A stretch of DNA of 18,054 nt. Source: JAJNBK01 sp035642715. Its GTDB lineage: Archaea > Thermoproteota > Nitrososphaeria > Nitrososphaerales > Nitrososphaeraceae. The DNA lies in assembly GCA_035642715.1 (NCBI GenBank), contig DASQRW010000245.1, positions 1 through 18,054 of the forward strand. Reading direction: 5' to 3'. The translations under genes were made by a program, and so were the position numbers. Positions 7,096 to 14,778 of the stretch are shown here, one piece after another; the first letter of the stretch is position 1; each line of letters begins with the position of its first letter. Below the pieces are notes generated by a model, which worked only from the letters and a program-made list of their open reading frames with translations, was not told where the DNA came from and ran no database searches.

Positions 7096-9855
7096 TTATC
7101 TACTCCAAAACAACTCATCTAAATTCGATTGTCTAGGCTTGCCCAATATAGATTTGAAATTGAAGTTTAAGGATGAGAGAAGCTGATCGAAAGTTGCCTC
7201 CATTGTCTCAAGATATTTTTCAGTATCTATATCTTCCATCCTAATCACAAGATCTATAGGTTTAACTCCTTCTCCAGTTTTTGTTTTTACATAGGAAATT
7301 ATATCTCCAGCTTTTATTTCTTTTCCGTTATCTAGTAGTAATTTGGCTGCTTTGATATGCTGGGGTAATCCTTTATATGTTTCAACTTCCCGATCCTTTG
7401 TATTACGGTCTAGCGAAGATGGTCTACTAATAGCAGATGTCTTCTTACCGTATTTATTGGGAGATTTATTTACCATAACATTAAAACTTAAATCTGGTAG
7501 AGGTATTTTCCCGAGTTCTAGATTTCTAGCATTTTCTTGAATAATTTTCTTAATCTGTTCTTTAGCAAATTCAAAATCATTTGTTGAATTTACATCTCCT
7601 AAAATGTCCAAGATTTTATAAAATGCATTTCGTATAAATGGTGGGGTATGAGATTTCTTTCCTGTTAAACCTTTGACATCTACAGTACCATCTTGTACAA
7701 CACCTAAATAATTTTTCTTTAAATCACTAAATACGACATATCTATATTGCTTGTCGATTTCAAGATCTATACCAAGATTATTTCTTGCCCATGCAGATAT
7801 TTCTTCAACACTGGCAGTAGATGGGTTTTTTAAAAAAAGTGAGTCAGTATCTCCGTATATAACATCAATGCCTACCTCTTTGCATTTTTCGATCGTTTTA
7901 GTTGTTGTTGTTCTCCCTATTGCCGCTGTTGCATCGGCTACAGGCAAACAGTAGAGGGGAAAGATTTCCGCACCCATTACTCCATAACTGGCGTTAAGAA
8001 TTACTTTGATCGCTTGGCTTACTACATTGTATAGTTGCTGCTCTTCAGCAGATATACTCTTATCTCTTGAAAGGTACTTGTAATAATTTACTCTTAAATC
8101 TCGCAGTGAACCAATTAAAAGGGATGTTAAACCTCTCTTTTCTTTACATATCCAATGCGTGGTTTCTGATATATGCTGTGCTGAATCATTCATGCAAGAT
8201 TGATGCGGGCAATTTACTGTTTCATATGAAAGATTATGTACTTTGATGATGCTCGGATACAGACTTGCAAAGTCTACAACAACCACATTAAAATGGATGC
8301 CAAGAGCAGGTTCTACTACCAAACCACCTCGGTATTTTTTCTCTTTTATAATTGCGGTAGTTGATGAACTGCCTTTTGCTTGAAGTTCATCACGCCGTGG
8401 TATAAGTGCCTGCCTCTGACGATGCTCATAATATAACATCCCCCTTATCCATTGGTTAACACCAAAACGAGCGACATCATCAATTGATAATCTGCTTATC
8501 CTAGAGATGACCACTAAAAGTTTCATTAATAAATTATCATTAAAACTTGTCAATCTAAAAGTCAGATCTGCATCCTTAAGACAATACTCTGCCAGCTTTT
8601 GTGTTGGCAGATCGCTAATATCACCATCAAATTCGACTTTGCTGTCATTTAATAGAGCTTCACATATTGCGTTAAGCGTGTATTCAGTATATTTGCGGCT
8701 AAAAGCGTAGATTTGTACTGATCTGTTCTGGAATGTTCTAAATAAATCCAGATGTAATCCATGCTTTATTTGAACAGGCTCTGCCTGTATACCACGCTTT
8801 ACAAAACTCTCTCTTTTGATTATTATTGGAATCTCATCCTTTGAGATTATCTCCTTGCCAATAGGATCAATTCTTGGATCTTGAGATCTAGCATAAAGGT
8901 AAGGAAGGTCGAAATCATCACCATTATAGGTAACAATAATAGGATAAGAATTAATGATTTGAAATGTTTTTTTTAATAATTCATTTTCTGTTTTACAAAT
9001 CTCAGCTTCTTGAATGAATGAATGATTATCATCACGAGATTCATTCGGTTCTAAGACGAGTACTTTTTTAAATCCATCATTTGCCACAAAACCGACTGCA
9101 ATAACAGGTCGATCATGATCTCGTGGCGTGGGCATCCTCCCTTCTTCTGATTCGACTTCTATATCTATGGAAACTCTTTTTAGATTAGGAATGGGTTGAT
9201 TGAGAAGTTTGGCCCAGTTCGTAATGTATTGTCGATATTCATTATTTACCTGTTTATCTTCCTCTTCTTTTATTTTGTTCCATAATAGATTTTTTAGCTC
9301 TTCTTGAACTTTATTAGAAATTGGATATTCGAACCATTTTATTTCTTCTCCTTTCCTAATATAATACGATCCAGGAATTAGTCCAGTATCATATAGATAA
9401 TTTTCATGATATTTTATGTCTGCTTCCCATGATGTTACTTTTTCTCTGACGCTATTGTCAGTTCCTCCAATTGATAATGGGTCAGGAGCAATTATTTTTA
9501 ATATATCTATCTCTCTGTCAGATATTAAGTCGATTTTCTTTGTTGATTCTAATGAATATTTTTTTTCTAATTGAACAATTTTTTCAGCTGTATTTTTGTA
9601 TTGCATCTTTGTATAGCAATACGGTTTGTGATTTGTTCTGTCACGCCAAAAGTAAATCCTACTAGAAGTAGAGTCATAAAACTTTAGATATACCTTTTGT
9701 TCGTCTCCCAAATAGATTGCTGAAAGTAAAAGCGAAGGTGTATTTTCTGGCAGCTCTTGTAAGTCGCCATATCTCTTTCTTTTGTCTGGCTGAAAATAAT
9801 CTTGCTGAGTCAATATATTATTTAATTTCGAATATGAATATATTAAAAGCTTCAT
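7096..9855 (-). CDS. polB: Family B DNA polymerase with 3'-5' proofreading exonuclease
   Basis: This 919-residue protein is a complete archaeal family B polymerase, acting in chromosomal DNA replication with the PCNA clamp. Exonuclease motifs are intact: Exo I D231-I-E233, Exo II N311-GDDF-D316, Exo III Y424-CLK-D428. Polymerase motifs follow in order: motif A D528-FASLYPS, motif B K617-VILNASYG, motif C Y667-GDTDS, then the KKNY element at 713-716. Between motifs A and B, C549-PHQS-C554 and HWIC (567-570) suggest a small metal-binding finger. The last residues, QSNLDELFW (909-917), match a PIP box for PCNA binding. It is longer than the roughly 780 residues of euryarchaeal PolB, in the N-terminal and fingers regions; no intein is seen. 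The ATG start has a TATA-like box 28 bases upstream, so the message is probably leaderless. Confidence 0.97.
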   Translation of the reverse strand: MKLLIYSYSKLNNILTQQDYFQPDKRKRYGDLQELPENTPSLLLSAIYLGDEQKVYLKFYDSTSSRIYFWRDRTNHKPYCYTKMQYKNTAEKIVQLEKKYSLESTKKIDLISDREIDILKIIAPDPLSIGGTDNSVREKVTSWEADIKYHENYLYDTGLIPGSYYIRKGEEIKWFEYPISNKVQEELKNLLWNKIKEEEDKQVNNEYRQYITNWAKLLNQPIPNLKRVSIDIEVESEEGRMPTPRDHDRPVIAVGFVANDGFKKVLVLEPNESRDDNHSFIQEAEICKTENELLKKTFQIINSYPIIVTYNGDDFDLPYLYARSQDPRIDPIGKEIISKDEIPIIIKRESFVKRGIQAEPVQIKHGLHLDLFRTFQNRSVQIYAFSRKYTEYTLNAICEALLNDSKVEFDGDISDLPTQKLAEYCLKDADLTFRLTSFNDNLLMKLLVVISRISRLSIDDVARFGVNQWIRGMLYYEHRQRQALIPRRDELQAKGSSSTTAIIKEKKYRGGLVVEPALGIHFNVVVVDFASLYPSIIKVHNLSYETVNCPHQSCMNDSAQHISETTHWICKEKRGLTSLLIGSLRDLRVNYYKYLSRDKSISAEEQQLYNVVSQAIKVILNASYGVMGAEIFPLYCLPVADATAAIGRTTTTKTIEKCKEVGIDVIYGDTDSLFLKNPSTASVEEISAWARNNLGIDLEIDKQYRYVVFSDLKKNYLGVVQDGTVDVKGLTGKKSHTPPFIRNAFYKILDILGDVNSTNDFEFAKEQIKKIIQENARNLELGKIPLPDLSFNVMVNKSPNKYGKKTSAISRPSSLDRNTKDREVETYKGLPQHIKAAKLLLDNGKEIKAGDIISYVKTKTGEGVKPIDLVIRMEDIDTEKYLETMEATFDQLLSSLNFNFKSILGKPRQSNLDELFWSR

Positions 9856-9877
9856 ATTAAAATTACATGGACTGATA

Positions 9878-9888
9878 CATTTATTTCA
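9878..9888 (-). promoter_or_regulatory. TATA-like box for polB
   Basis: TGAAATAAATG on the minus strand is centred about 28 bases before the polB ATG, predicting a leaderless or near-leaderless transcript. A second box, ATTTAAAT near 9910-9917, would instead give a leader of about 30 bases. Confidence 0.45.
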
Positions 9889-10292
9889 GATGAAAGGCTT
9901 ATCACATTCTATTTAAATGGCTTGTAGACATCAATCGTATAATGTAAGCAAGCCCACTATACTAAACACAGAAAATTATATGCTAATACTATTGTTTTCT
10001 CCTTCAATATTACTCTTATTTACCAACTTTCATCATTGTATTTTTCTATGTTATTATTGTCATTTTCCATTCCTTCTGGTGTTACATCTAATTTCAGAAA
10101 GTTGCTTCATATAGTATTAAGACAAAGATCATTATAAAGCAAAAATTCTATAAACAAATGTCACACAAAACTTATTGATTATTCTAACTAGCTTTAATAA
10201 AAAAGTGGCCTTGAACTAACCGTCTGTAGAATCAACATTGCATCAAAAGAAGATGACACGCTTCTACATATATACATATCATAAAGCTAGAA

Positions 10293-10300
10293 GATATACT
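10293..10300 (+). promoter_or_regulatory. TATA-like box for the small membrane protein
   Basis: GATATACT is centred about 33 bases before the ATG at 10330. The expected transcript start is close to 10322, giving a leader of only a few bases. Confidence 0.4.
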
Positions 10301-10329
10301 TTTTTACATCCTATACAATTATTTTTAGT

Positions 10330-10647
10330 ATGGGATATGATTTTGATTCTTCTGATCAGCAAGGAATTTCTGGTAAGAAATTAGTCATAATCTTTGCTTT
10401 AGCTATAATTGGTGCTATTTTTTTCATTCAATTTCTATTTGGTTTTCCTCTAAATGACTTAATTAGGGAAAATGTAACAGAAGAAGCAAAAGTAATTACT
10501 AAAAATGATGGAACATGTGTAATAGAGACCTCTGATCATCCTAGAACTATTTCTGATTGTAAATATCAAGTAGGCGATTTGCTGCTAGTTACCTACAAGA
10601 ATGGAACTGAACCTATAGAAAAGCATGAATTAAGAAGATCATCCTAA
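10330..10647 (+). CDS. Small membrane-anchored protein of unknown function
   Basis: The 105-residue protein has a short acidic N-terminus (MGYDFDSSDQQG), one hydrophobic helix at about residues 18-38 (LVIIFALAIIGAIFFIQFLF), and a soluble domain of about 65 residues. The soluble part has two cysteines (C58 and C72) and a pattern of short beta strands such as KVITKNDGTCVIET and VGDLLLVTYKNGTE. Two N-x-T sequons fall in the soluble part. The helix reads as a single-pass anchor; with no basic N-terminus, which side faces out is uncertain, though paired cysteines and sequons hint at the outside. Residue pattern, ATG start and upstream TATA box support a real gene. I do not recognise the family, and neighbours give no functional clue. 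Confidence 0.7.
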   Translation: MGYDFDSSDQQGISGKKLVIIFALAIIGAIFFIQFLFGFPLNDLIRENVTEEAKVITKNDGTCVIETSDHPRTISDCKYQVGDLLLVTYKNGTEPIEKHELRRSS

Positions 10648-10682
10648 ATACCATTATTACTATACAATCCATATGAATGAAT

Positions 10683-10702
10683 TAGAAAAGTCAACTTTTC
10701 TA
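10683..10702. terminator. 8-bp stem-loop after the small membrane protein gene
   Basis: TAGAAAAG (10683-10690), loop TCAA, CTTTTCTA (10695-10702) form a perfect hairpin 36 bases after the stop. There is no T-run immediately after, so it may be a processing or stability element rather than a classic terminator. Confidence 0.4.
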
Positions 10703-11163
10703 TGCAAATTGAGTGTCAAAGTATTGCTTCCTTTATTCTAATTTTGTAACAACAAACAGAAATGTGCGAAAGTTTCTATATATCTTGCCCTCAGAAGCAT
10801 ATTATGTAAAAGGTACTAGTCCATATGTCTATACTATTATGGAATTTAGTCTATGAATAACACGAAGGAGACAAACACTATAAGCTCTATTTTCTATATA
10901 ACATTTTGGTTATTTCTAAAAAGAAGGAAGTATTATATTTCTTTTCCTCTCTTCCCATTACAATTTTCATTTTTCTATAAACTATGAATTCAAAGATCAA
11001 TTAAAATAACATTTGCCTTAATATAAAATGCAGGATTAATGGAGCCAGATCAATCTAGAATGGCGTTGCTGTGTCTATGTAAGCTAAATAGAACTATATT
11101 ATAGAATATATGATCATTTGAATTATTTGCCAACTTTGATAACTTCCTACAACTATTTTTGCT

Positions 11164-11175
11164 AAATATGATATT
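11164..11175 (+). promoter_or_regulatory. Weak TATA-like box for the 108-residue protein
   Basis: AAATATGATATT lies about 30 bases before the ATG at 11200, a spacing that would give a nearly leaderless message. The match to consensus is loose. Confidence 0.3.
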
Positions 11176-11199
11176 CTACCTAGTCACATAGTTAAAAGA

Positions 11200-11526
11200 A
11201 TGACGTTACAGGATTTTTTGCTGCCTCTAGAAAATGTAAAATTTCATAGCAAAACCTTTGTTCAATATGCGGATAAAAAGTATAAAGTTCTGATATCAGA
11301 TAAGCGAATAATATTATATGCTCAGAGAGGGCACCTTCTTAAATCAGATGATATCGTTAGTGAACGCATTGATAGACTTCAAGGAATTGAATACACGGAG
11401 AAAGGTTTTATCTTTAGAACTGCAAGAATTTACATCCAAGGCACAACAAAAATAGAAATACGAGGCCCCATTTCAGAGATAAAACCATTATTCCATAATT
11501 TACAAACTCTCATCAACCGTAGCTAA
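11200..11526 (+). CDS. Small soluble protein, possible PH-like fold
   Basis: The 108-residue protein has no signal or membrane segment. It shows alternating short hydrophobic strands (YKVLISDKRIILYAQ, GFIFRTARIYIQG, TKIEIRGP) and ends in a helix-like stretch (ISEIKPLFHNLQTLIN). A run of beta strands capped by one C-terminal helix, with the phrase ISDKRIILY, resembles bacterial and archaeal PH-like domains such as those in membrane-associated YdbS/YdbT-type or GRAM-related proteins. That is a fold-level guess, not a recognised family. Start ATG, codon pattern and a following terminator-like hairpin support a real gene. Its role is unknown and neighbours do not help. Confidence 0.7.
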   Translation: MTLQDFLLPLENVKFHSKTFVQYADKKYKVLISDKRIILYAQRGHLLKSDDIVSERIDRLQGIEYTEKGFIFRTARIYIQGTTKIEIRGPISEIKPLFHNLQTLINRS

Positions 11527-11590
11527 TCCATCTTTTATGTGGATGGATGTCATAATTTTATTTTGGTATCTTTGTTTTTCATTTTATTAT
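11526..11590 (+). terminator. Stem-loop and T-rich terminator after the 108-residue protein
   Basis: ATCCATC (11526-11532) and GATGGAT (11542-11548) form a 7-bp stem with a 9-base loop starting at the stop codon. It is followed by T-rich sequence through about 11590, the usual setting for archaeal termination. Confidence 0.55.
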
Positions 11591-11818
11591 GAGAACCTTG
11601 CTAACCTAACAAATTCTTCTCCTTCTTCTTTAGTTACCTAGTCATGTTAATTATATCAAGAAATATATAATATCTAAATGATCTAAAAGGCCTTTTGGCC
11701 TAATGTCTATTATTATCTGTCTAATCCAAATATCGAATATATTTTGAAGCAATGATTAGAACTATACACAAGATAATATCAAATATATCATCCAACATGA
11801 ATTATTATTTTAAAGATT

Positions 11819-11868
11819 ATGTGGATAAATTGGTATAGAAAGGATGTGGATAAATTGGTATAGAAAGG
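11819..11868. repeat. Perfect 25-bp tandem duplication
   Basis: Bases 11819-11843 are repeated without change at 11844-11868; each unit starts ATGTGGATAAATTGGTATAG. Identity ends sharply at both sides, so this is a clean two-copy duplication, presumably recent. No function is apparent. Confidence 0.95.
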
Positions 11869-12470
11869 TATTGATTATTGGTCACTATATGCCCATAGCC
11901 ACACATACACATTGATTTTGCAGATGCTGCTGCTGCCTGACCTCAAATAGAGGCATGCATTGACCAAGACTAGTAAAATAGATATGGGTGCCGAAGTAAA
12001 GCCGCTGATATCGAGATATCATCCAGCTGTTATAGCATGGGTATACGCAATATTCGGTTCTATCTTTTCAAATAGAGTATTTTAGGAGTTAAAGAGTAGA
12101 AGAAGATATTCATTGGATAAAAGACCTCTGAACCTGAAAAGCCGCTACTATTACTAAATGATGCTGTACTTAGACCTCAATCGACTAGATTGGCTGAGAA
12201 GAAGCAGACGGATTTATGACCGATGAGATTAATATTTACAGCATTCCAATACCAACTATTGTAAGCAGAGATCCCGTTAAAAAATCAGATAAAGATTATG
12301 AGACTTTTGAAAAATATTATTCCTTCTAGCAACGTATGATGATGATGACGACGACGACAAATAGAATATTTAGAATCACTCAAATATGAAGAGACGCTAT
12401 GATAAAAGCACTCATGAAGTATAGTCCCATAATCCAATCAAGGTTGAAGAAAATGGCTAGATTATTGGTA
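11866..12470 (+). pseudogene. Possible decayed protein gene
   Basis: Several short plus-strand segments look like natural protein but are split by stops and frame changes. One runs from about 11866, passing a TAG before 11962, and includes MGAEVKPLISRYHPAVIAWV from 11984 to a TAG at 12083. The next (about 12122-12216) reads SEPEKPLLLLNDAVLRPQST and overlaps, by ATGA, a 37-codon stretch at 12216-12329 beginning MTDEINIYSIPIPTIVSRDP. Further pieces are QIEYLESLKYEETL and MIKALMKYSPIIQSRLKKMA up to a TAA near 12470. The order and common strand suggest one former gene upstream of the HerA-like ATPase. A NurA-type partner nuclease is a natural thought for a HerA neighbour, but no NurA motif is visible. 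Alternatives are small unannotated ORFs or chance. Confidence 0.3.
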
Positions 12471-12738
12471 ATGACACTTAGAGAATAAGGTGCATATTAT
12501 ATCTAATGTAAAAGAATCATAAACAAACCTCAAAGATGTATGGAATTAAGATTTACAGAGATTCTAGTAGTAAAATTACCCCTAACCATAAATTATTTGT
12601 ATGCACTTGCAGAACAATAGCTCCAAAATGCATCGCTGCATAACAAACAAAAATTATTAAAGATTAAGAAGAAAATATCATACAGGAAAACTAACTTCTT
12701 AGTTTTTTGATCAACTCTTTCATTAGAATGCTTATCTC

Positions 12739-12746
12739 CTATAGAG
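12739..12746 (+). promoter_or_regulatory. Possible TATA box for the HerA-like gene
   Basis: CTATAGAG is centred about 22 bases before the TTG at 12764. Spacing and sequence are slightly off the optimum, but they would fit a leaderless TTG start. Confidence 0.3.
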
Positions 12747-12763
12747 TTTAATGATTGATATAA

Positions 12764-14551
12764 TTGGACAATAATGAGAAATTTCAAAAGGGACAAAATG
12801 ATATAAATTATAACAATGAACCTAAGGTATCGCTAAATCCCCCAAACTTGACAGAAATTGGAAAAACAATAGTCTCAGACAAGTTCCCTATTACAATGGA
12901 TAACTTCTGGTTTGCGCTTAACTCTAATGTGGTTGCTAATCCTTTTGACTTTATTACAGTAGAGAATTTGCATAGTACAAGAACTATTGGAATTGTAAAG
13001 GAATTGCAGACAATTGCTATTGACAGTTATTCCTTGCTTCAACCTGGTGTAAAAGAACAACAGCTGCTGCTGCCGCCTCCAACCACAACAACAACAACCA
13101 CCACCACAACAGTAGATTTAGGCAGACAAGAACATCAATATATGTTGTCACCATATGTACTTACAATAGCTAAAGTTGCGGTAATGGCAAATACAGGAGT
13201 TGAAGTTGAAGGAACTAAAAATAGTATCTCTATAAGCATGCCAGTAGGAGCTGGAAAAACAGTAAAATTTGCTAGCGCTGAAGAAATAATATTTGCTCTC
13301 GGAATACCTGAGATGGGAAATCCAATACCTGCAGGAGTAATAGAGACAACCAATGGAATACAAGTTCCTATTACGCTGGATATTTCTTATTTGGCAGGGC
13401 CAGACACTGCACATGTAAATGCTTCAGGAATATCTGGTAACCAAAAAACAACCTATCTTTTATTTTTGTTACAATCAGCATACCAAAAATTAAAAAATGA
13501 AAATGTTGCTTTGATAATTTTTAATACAAAAGAAGGAGAATTGCTCCAAATAGATAAAAGACAAAAAAATGTCAAGGAGAGGACTGAAAAGCTATTTAAT
13601 ATATTGAATTTAGAAATACAGCCTTTTGATAATGTAAGATATTTTCTTCCAAGAGGAAAAGATGGAAAGCCAAACTCGGCTTATGTGCCTAATAACTACA
13701 AGACATATTCATATGAGCTAGAGGATATTTATGATAGGTTAGATCTCTTACTTCCAGATGCACATAATCCGGAATTCAACCTATCATCTATAATAGATTA
13801 CATCTATGAATCATGGCCAATAAAAGATATTAATTCTGGAAGGAAAATAACAACATGGACTGATTTATTCGAATATGAAGAATATCCTCAAGAGATAGTT
13901 TCACACAAGTCCTCTTTACTTCACTTTCGAGGTTATCTTCAAAGATTCAGAAGATCACCAATGTTCACTGATAAAAAGGTAACTAGTACATATCTTGGAA
14001 AAGAAATTAAGAAAATAAAATCTGGTGATGTGTTTGTTATAGACGTTGGAATGATATCTTCATTGGATGAACAGTCATTTATTGTTGGAGACGTTATGAA
14101 AAGTATTGATGAGATGTATTCCTCAAGAGAATATTTAGGCGATGATAGTAATGACGAGAAAAACAAGAAGGATGAAAGGCCAAAATATATTCTAATTTTT
14201 GTCGACGAAATCAATAGATTCATACCCAGATCCGAGTATTTGGGAAGAATGAATGCTGTCTCAGAACAAATTATGAGGACCTTGATTGCAGGAATATCGA
14301 GAGGAACTATTCTATTTTCAGCACAACAATTCAAAAGTGCAACAGATTATAGACTCCATGAAAATACAGGACTGCATATAACAGCTAAGTTAGGATTATC
14401 AGAATTATCTACAGATCCTTACTCTATGCTAGATGAAAGTACAAAAATGAATATTGCCAGACTAAATAAAGGTGAACTAGTCATGATTCATTCTGCATTT
14501 AGGCATCCGATAAAAATTTCATTTCCTCGAGCTGCATTTATAAGGCTTTGA
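12764..14551 (+). CDS. HerA-like P-loop ATPase
   Basis: The 595-residue protein resembles HerA/FtsK-superfamily ATPases, hexameric DNA translocases that in archaea often work with the nuclease NurA in end resection. Residues about 45-205 look like an N-terminal HAS-barrel, with a low-complexity linker (LLLPPP plus ten Thr, 101-116) inserted. The P-loop is SGISGNQKTTY (K228, T229); the Gly normally preceding the Lys is Gln227. Walker B is YILIFVDE (D481, E482), followed by R504 and R513 in helices and a Gln pair in LFSAQQ (521-522), as expected for a sensor. The TTG start follows an in-frame TAA directly and opens MDNNEKFQKG. No intact NurA gene adjoins; the region upstream holds possible gene debris. 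It appears to be a single-gene unit. Its exact role, repair or mobile-DNA defence, is not shown. Confidence 0.85.
   Translation: MDNNEKFQKGQNDINYNNEPKVSLNPPNLTEIGKTIVSDKFPITMDNFWFALNSNVVANPFDFITVENLHSTRTIGIVKELQTIAIDSYSLLQPGVKEQQLLLPPPTTTTTTTTTTVDLGRQEHQYMLSPYVLTIAKVAVMANTGVEVEGTKNSISISMPVGAGKTVKFASAEEIIFALGIPEMGNPIPAGVIETTNGIQVPITLDISYLAGPDTAHVNASGISGNQKTTYLLFLLQSAYQKLKNENVALIIFNTKEGELLQIDKRQKNVKERTEKLFNILNLEIQPFDNVRYFLPRGKDGKPNSAYVPNNYKTYSYELEDIYDRLDLLLPDAHNPEFNLSSIIDYIYESWPIKDINSGRKITTWTDLFEYEEYPQEIVSHKSSLLHFRGYLQRFRRSPMFTDKKVTSTYLGKEIKKIKSGDVFVIDVGMISSLDEQSFIVGDVMKSIDEMYSSREYLGDDSNDEKNKKDERPKYILIFVDEINRFIPRSEYLGRMNAVSEQIMRTLIAGISRGTILFSAQQFKSATDYRLHENTGLHITAKLGLSELSTDPYSMLDESTKMNIARLNKGELVMIHSAFRHPIKISFPRAAFIRL
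13059..13115 (+). repeat. Trinucleotide-repeat tract encoding Leu/Pro/Thr linker
   Basis: CTG-type units followed by ACA/ACC units encode QQLLLPPP and ten consecutive threonines. Such tracts expand and shrink in whole codons, so linker length probably varies between strains. Confidence 0.8.
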
Positions 14552-14778
14552 ATTGAACTACTGTCATTCACACATTTGTAACTAAAAACTAAAAGTTTTA
14601 GATACTGTTCTTTTCTATTCGTATTTATTACCACTAATTTGTTTTATGTTCATTGGTCAACAACAACAAATAATCATGGCGCTACTTCAAATAATTCTAC
14701 AGAAATAATTTTGTTTTTTATTAATATTGCTAGTAAATAATGACATTTATATAAAAAAATAAGAGACAGGTAAAAACT

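Larger units (their letters stand above)
9856..10329. other. Divergent intergenic region between polB and a small membrane protein
   Basis: About 470 bases with promoters at both ends. A 65-codon plus-strand ORF (9917-10114), rich in Phe, Leu, Cys and His, has the look of chance AT-rich translation and was not accepted. No RNA gene was seen. Confidence 0.45.
10648..11199. other. Intergenic region without a recognised gene
   Basis: About 550 AT-rich bases between two small plus-strand genes. Apart from the hairpin at 10683-10702 and an AT-rich box near 11164-11175 that may serve the next gene, nothing was recognised. Confidence 0.45.
11527..12763. other. 1.2-kb region without an intact gene, upstream of the HerA-like gene
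   Basis: This is the longest gap in the window. It holds the preceding terminator, a perfect 25-bp tandem duplication at 11819-11868, coding-like fragments between about 11866 and 12470, two runs of trinucleotide repeats (GCTGCTGCTGCC near 11935 and ATGATGATGATGACGACGAC at 12336-12355), and the HerA promoter near 12740. The fragments are described separately as a possible pseudogene. Confidence 0.5.

Noticed and set aside
7096..9855. Intein in PolB, common at motif sites in archaeal polymerases
   Set aside because: Motifs A, B and C are continuous and normally spaced; no intein splice-site residues interrupt them.
9917..10114. 65-codon plus-strand ORF rich in Phe, Leu and Cys
   Set aside because: Looks like translated AT-rich spacer, with no promoter at proper distance and no recognisable family.
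12593..12796. 67-codon minus-strand ORF crossing the HerA start
   Set aside because: Overlaps the promoter and start of the HerA-like gene and has no coding character.
13135..14334. Several minus-strand ORFs inside the HerA-like gene
   Set aside because: Antisense shadows; the plus-strand frame carries all the ATPase motifs.
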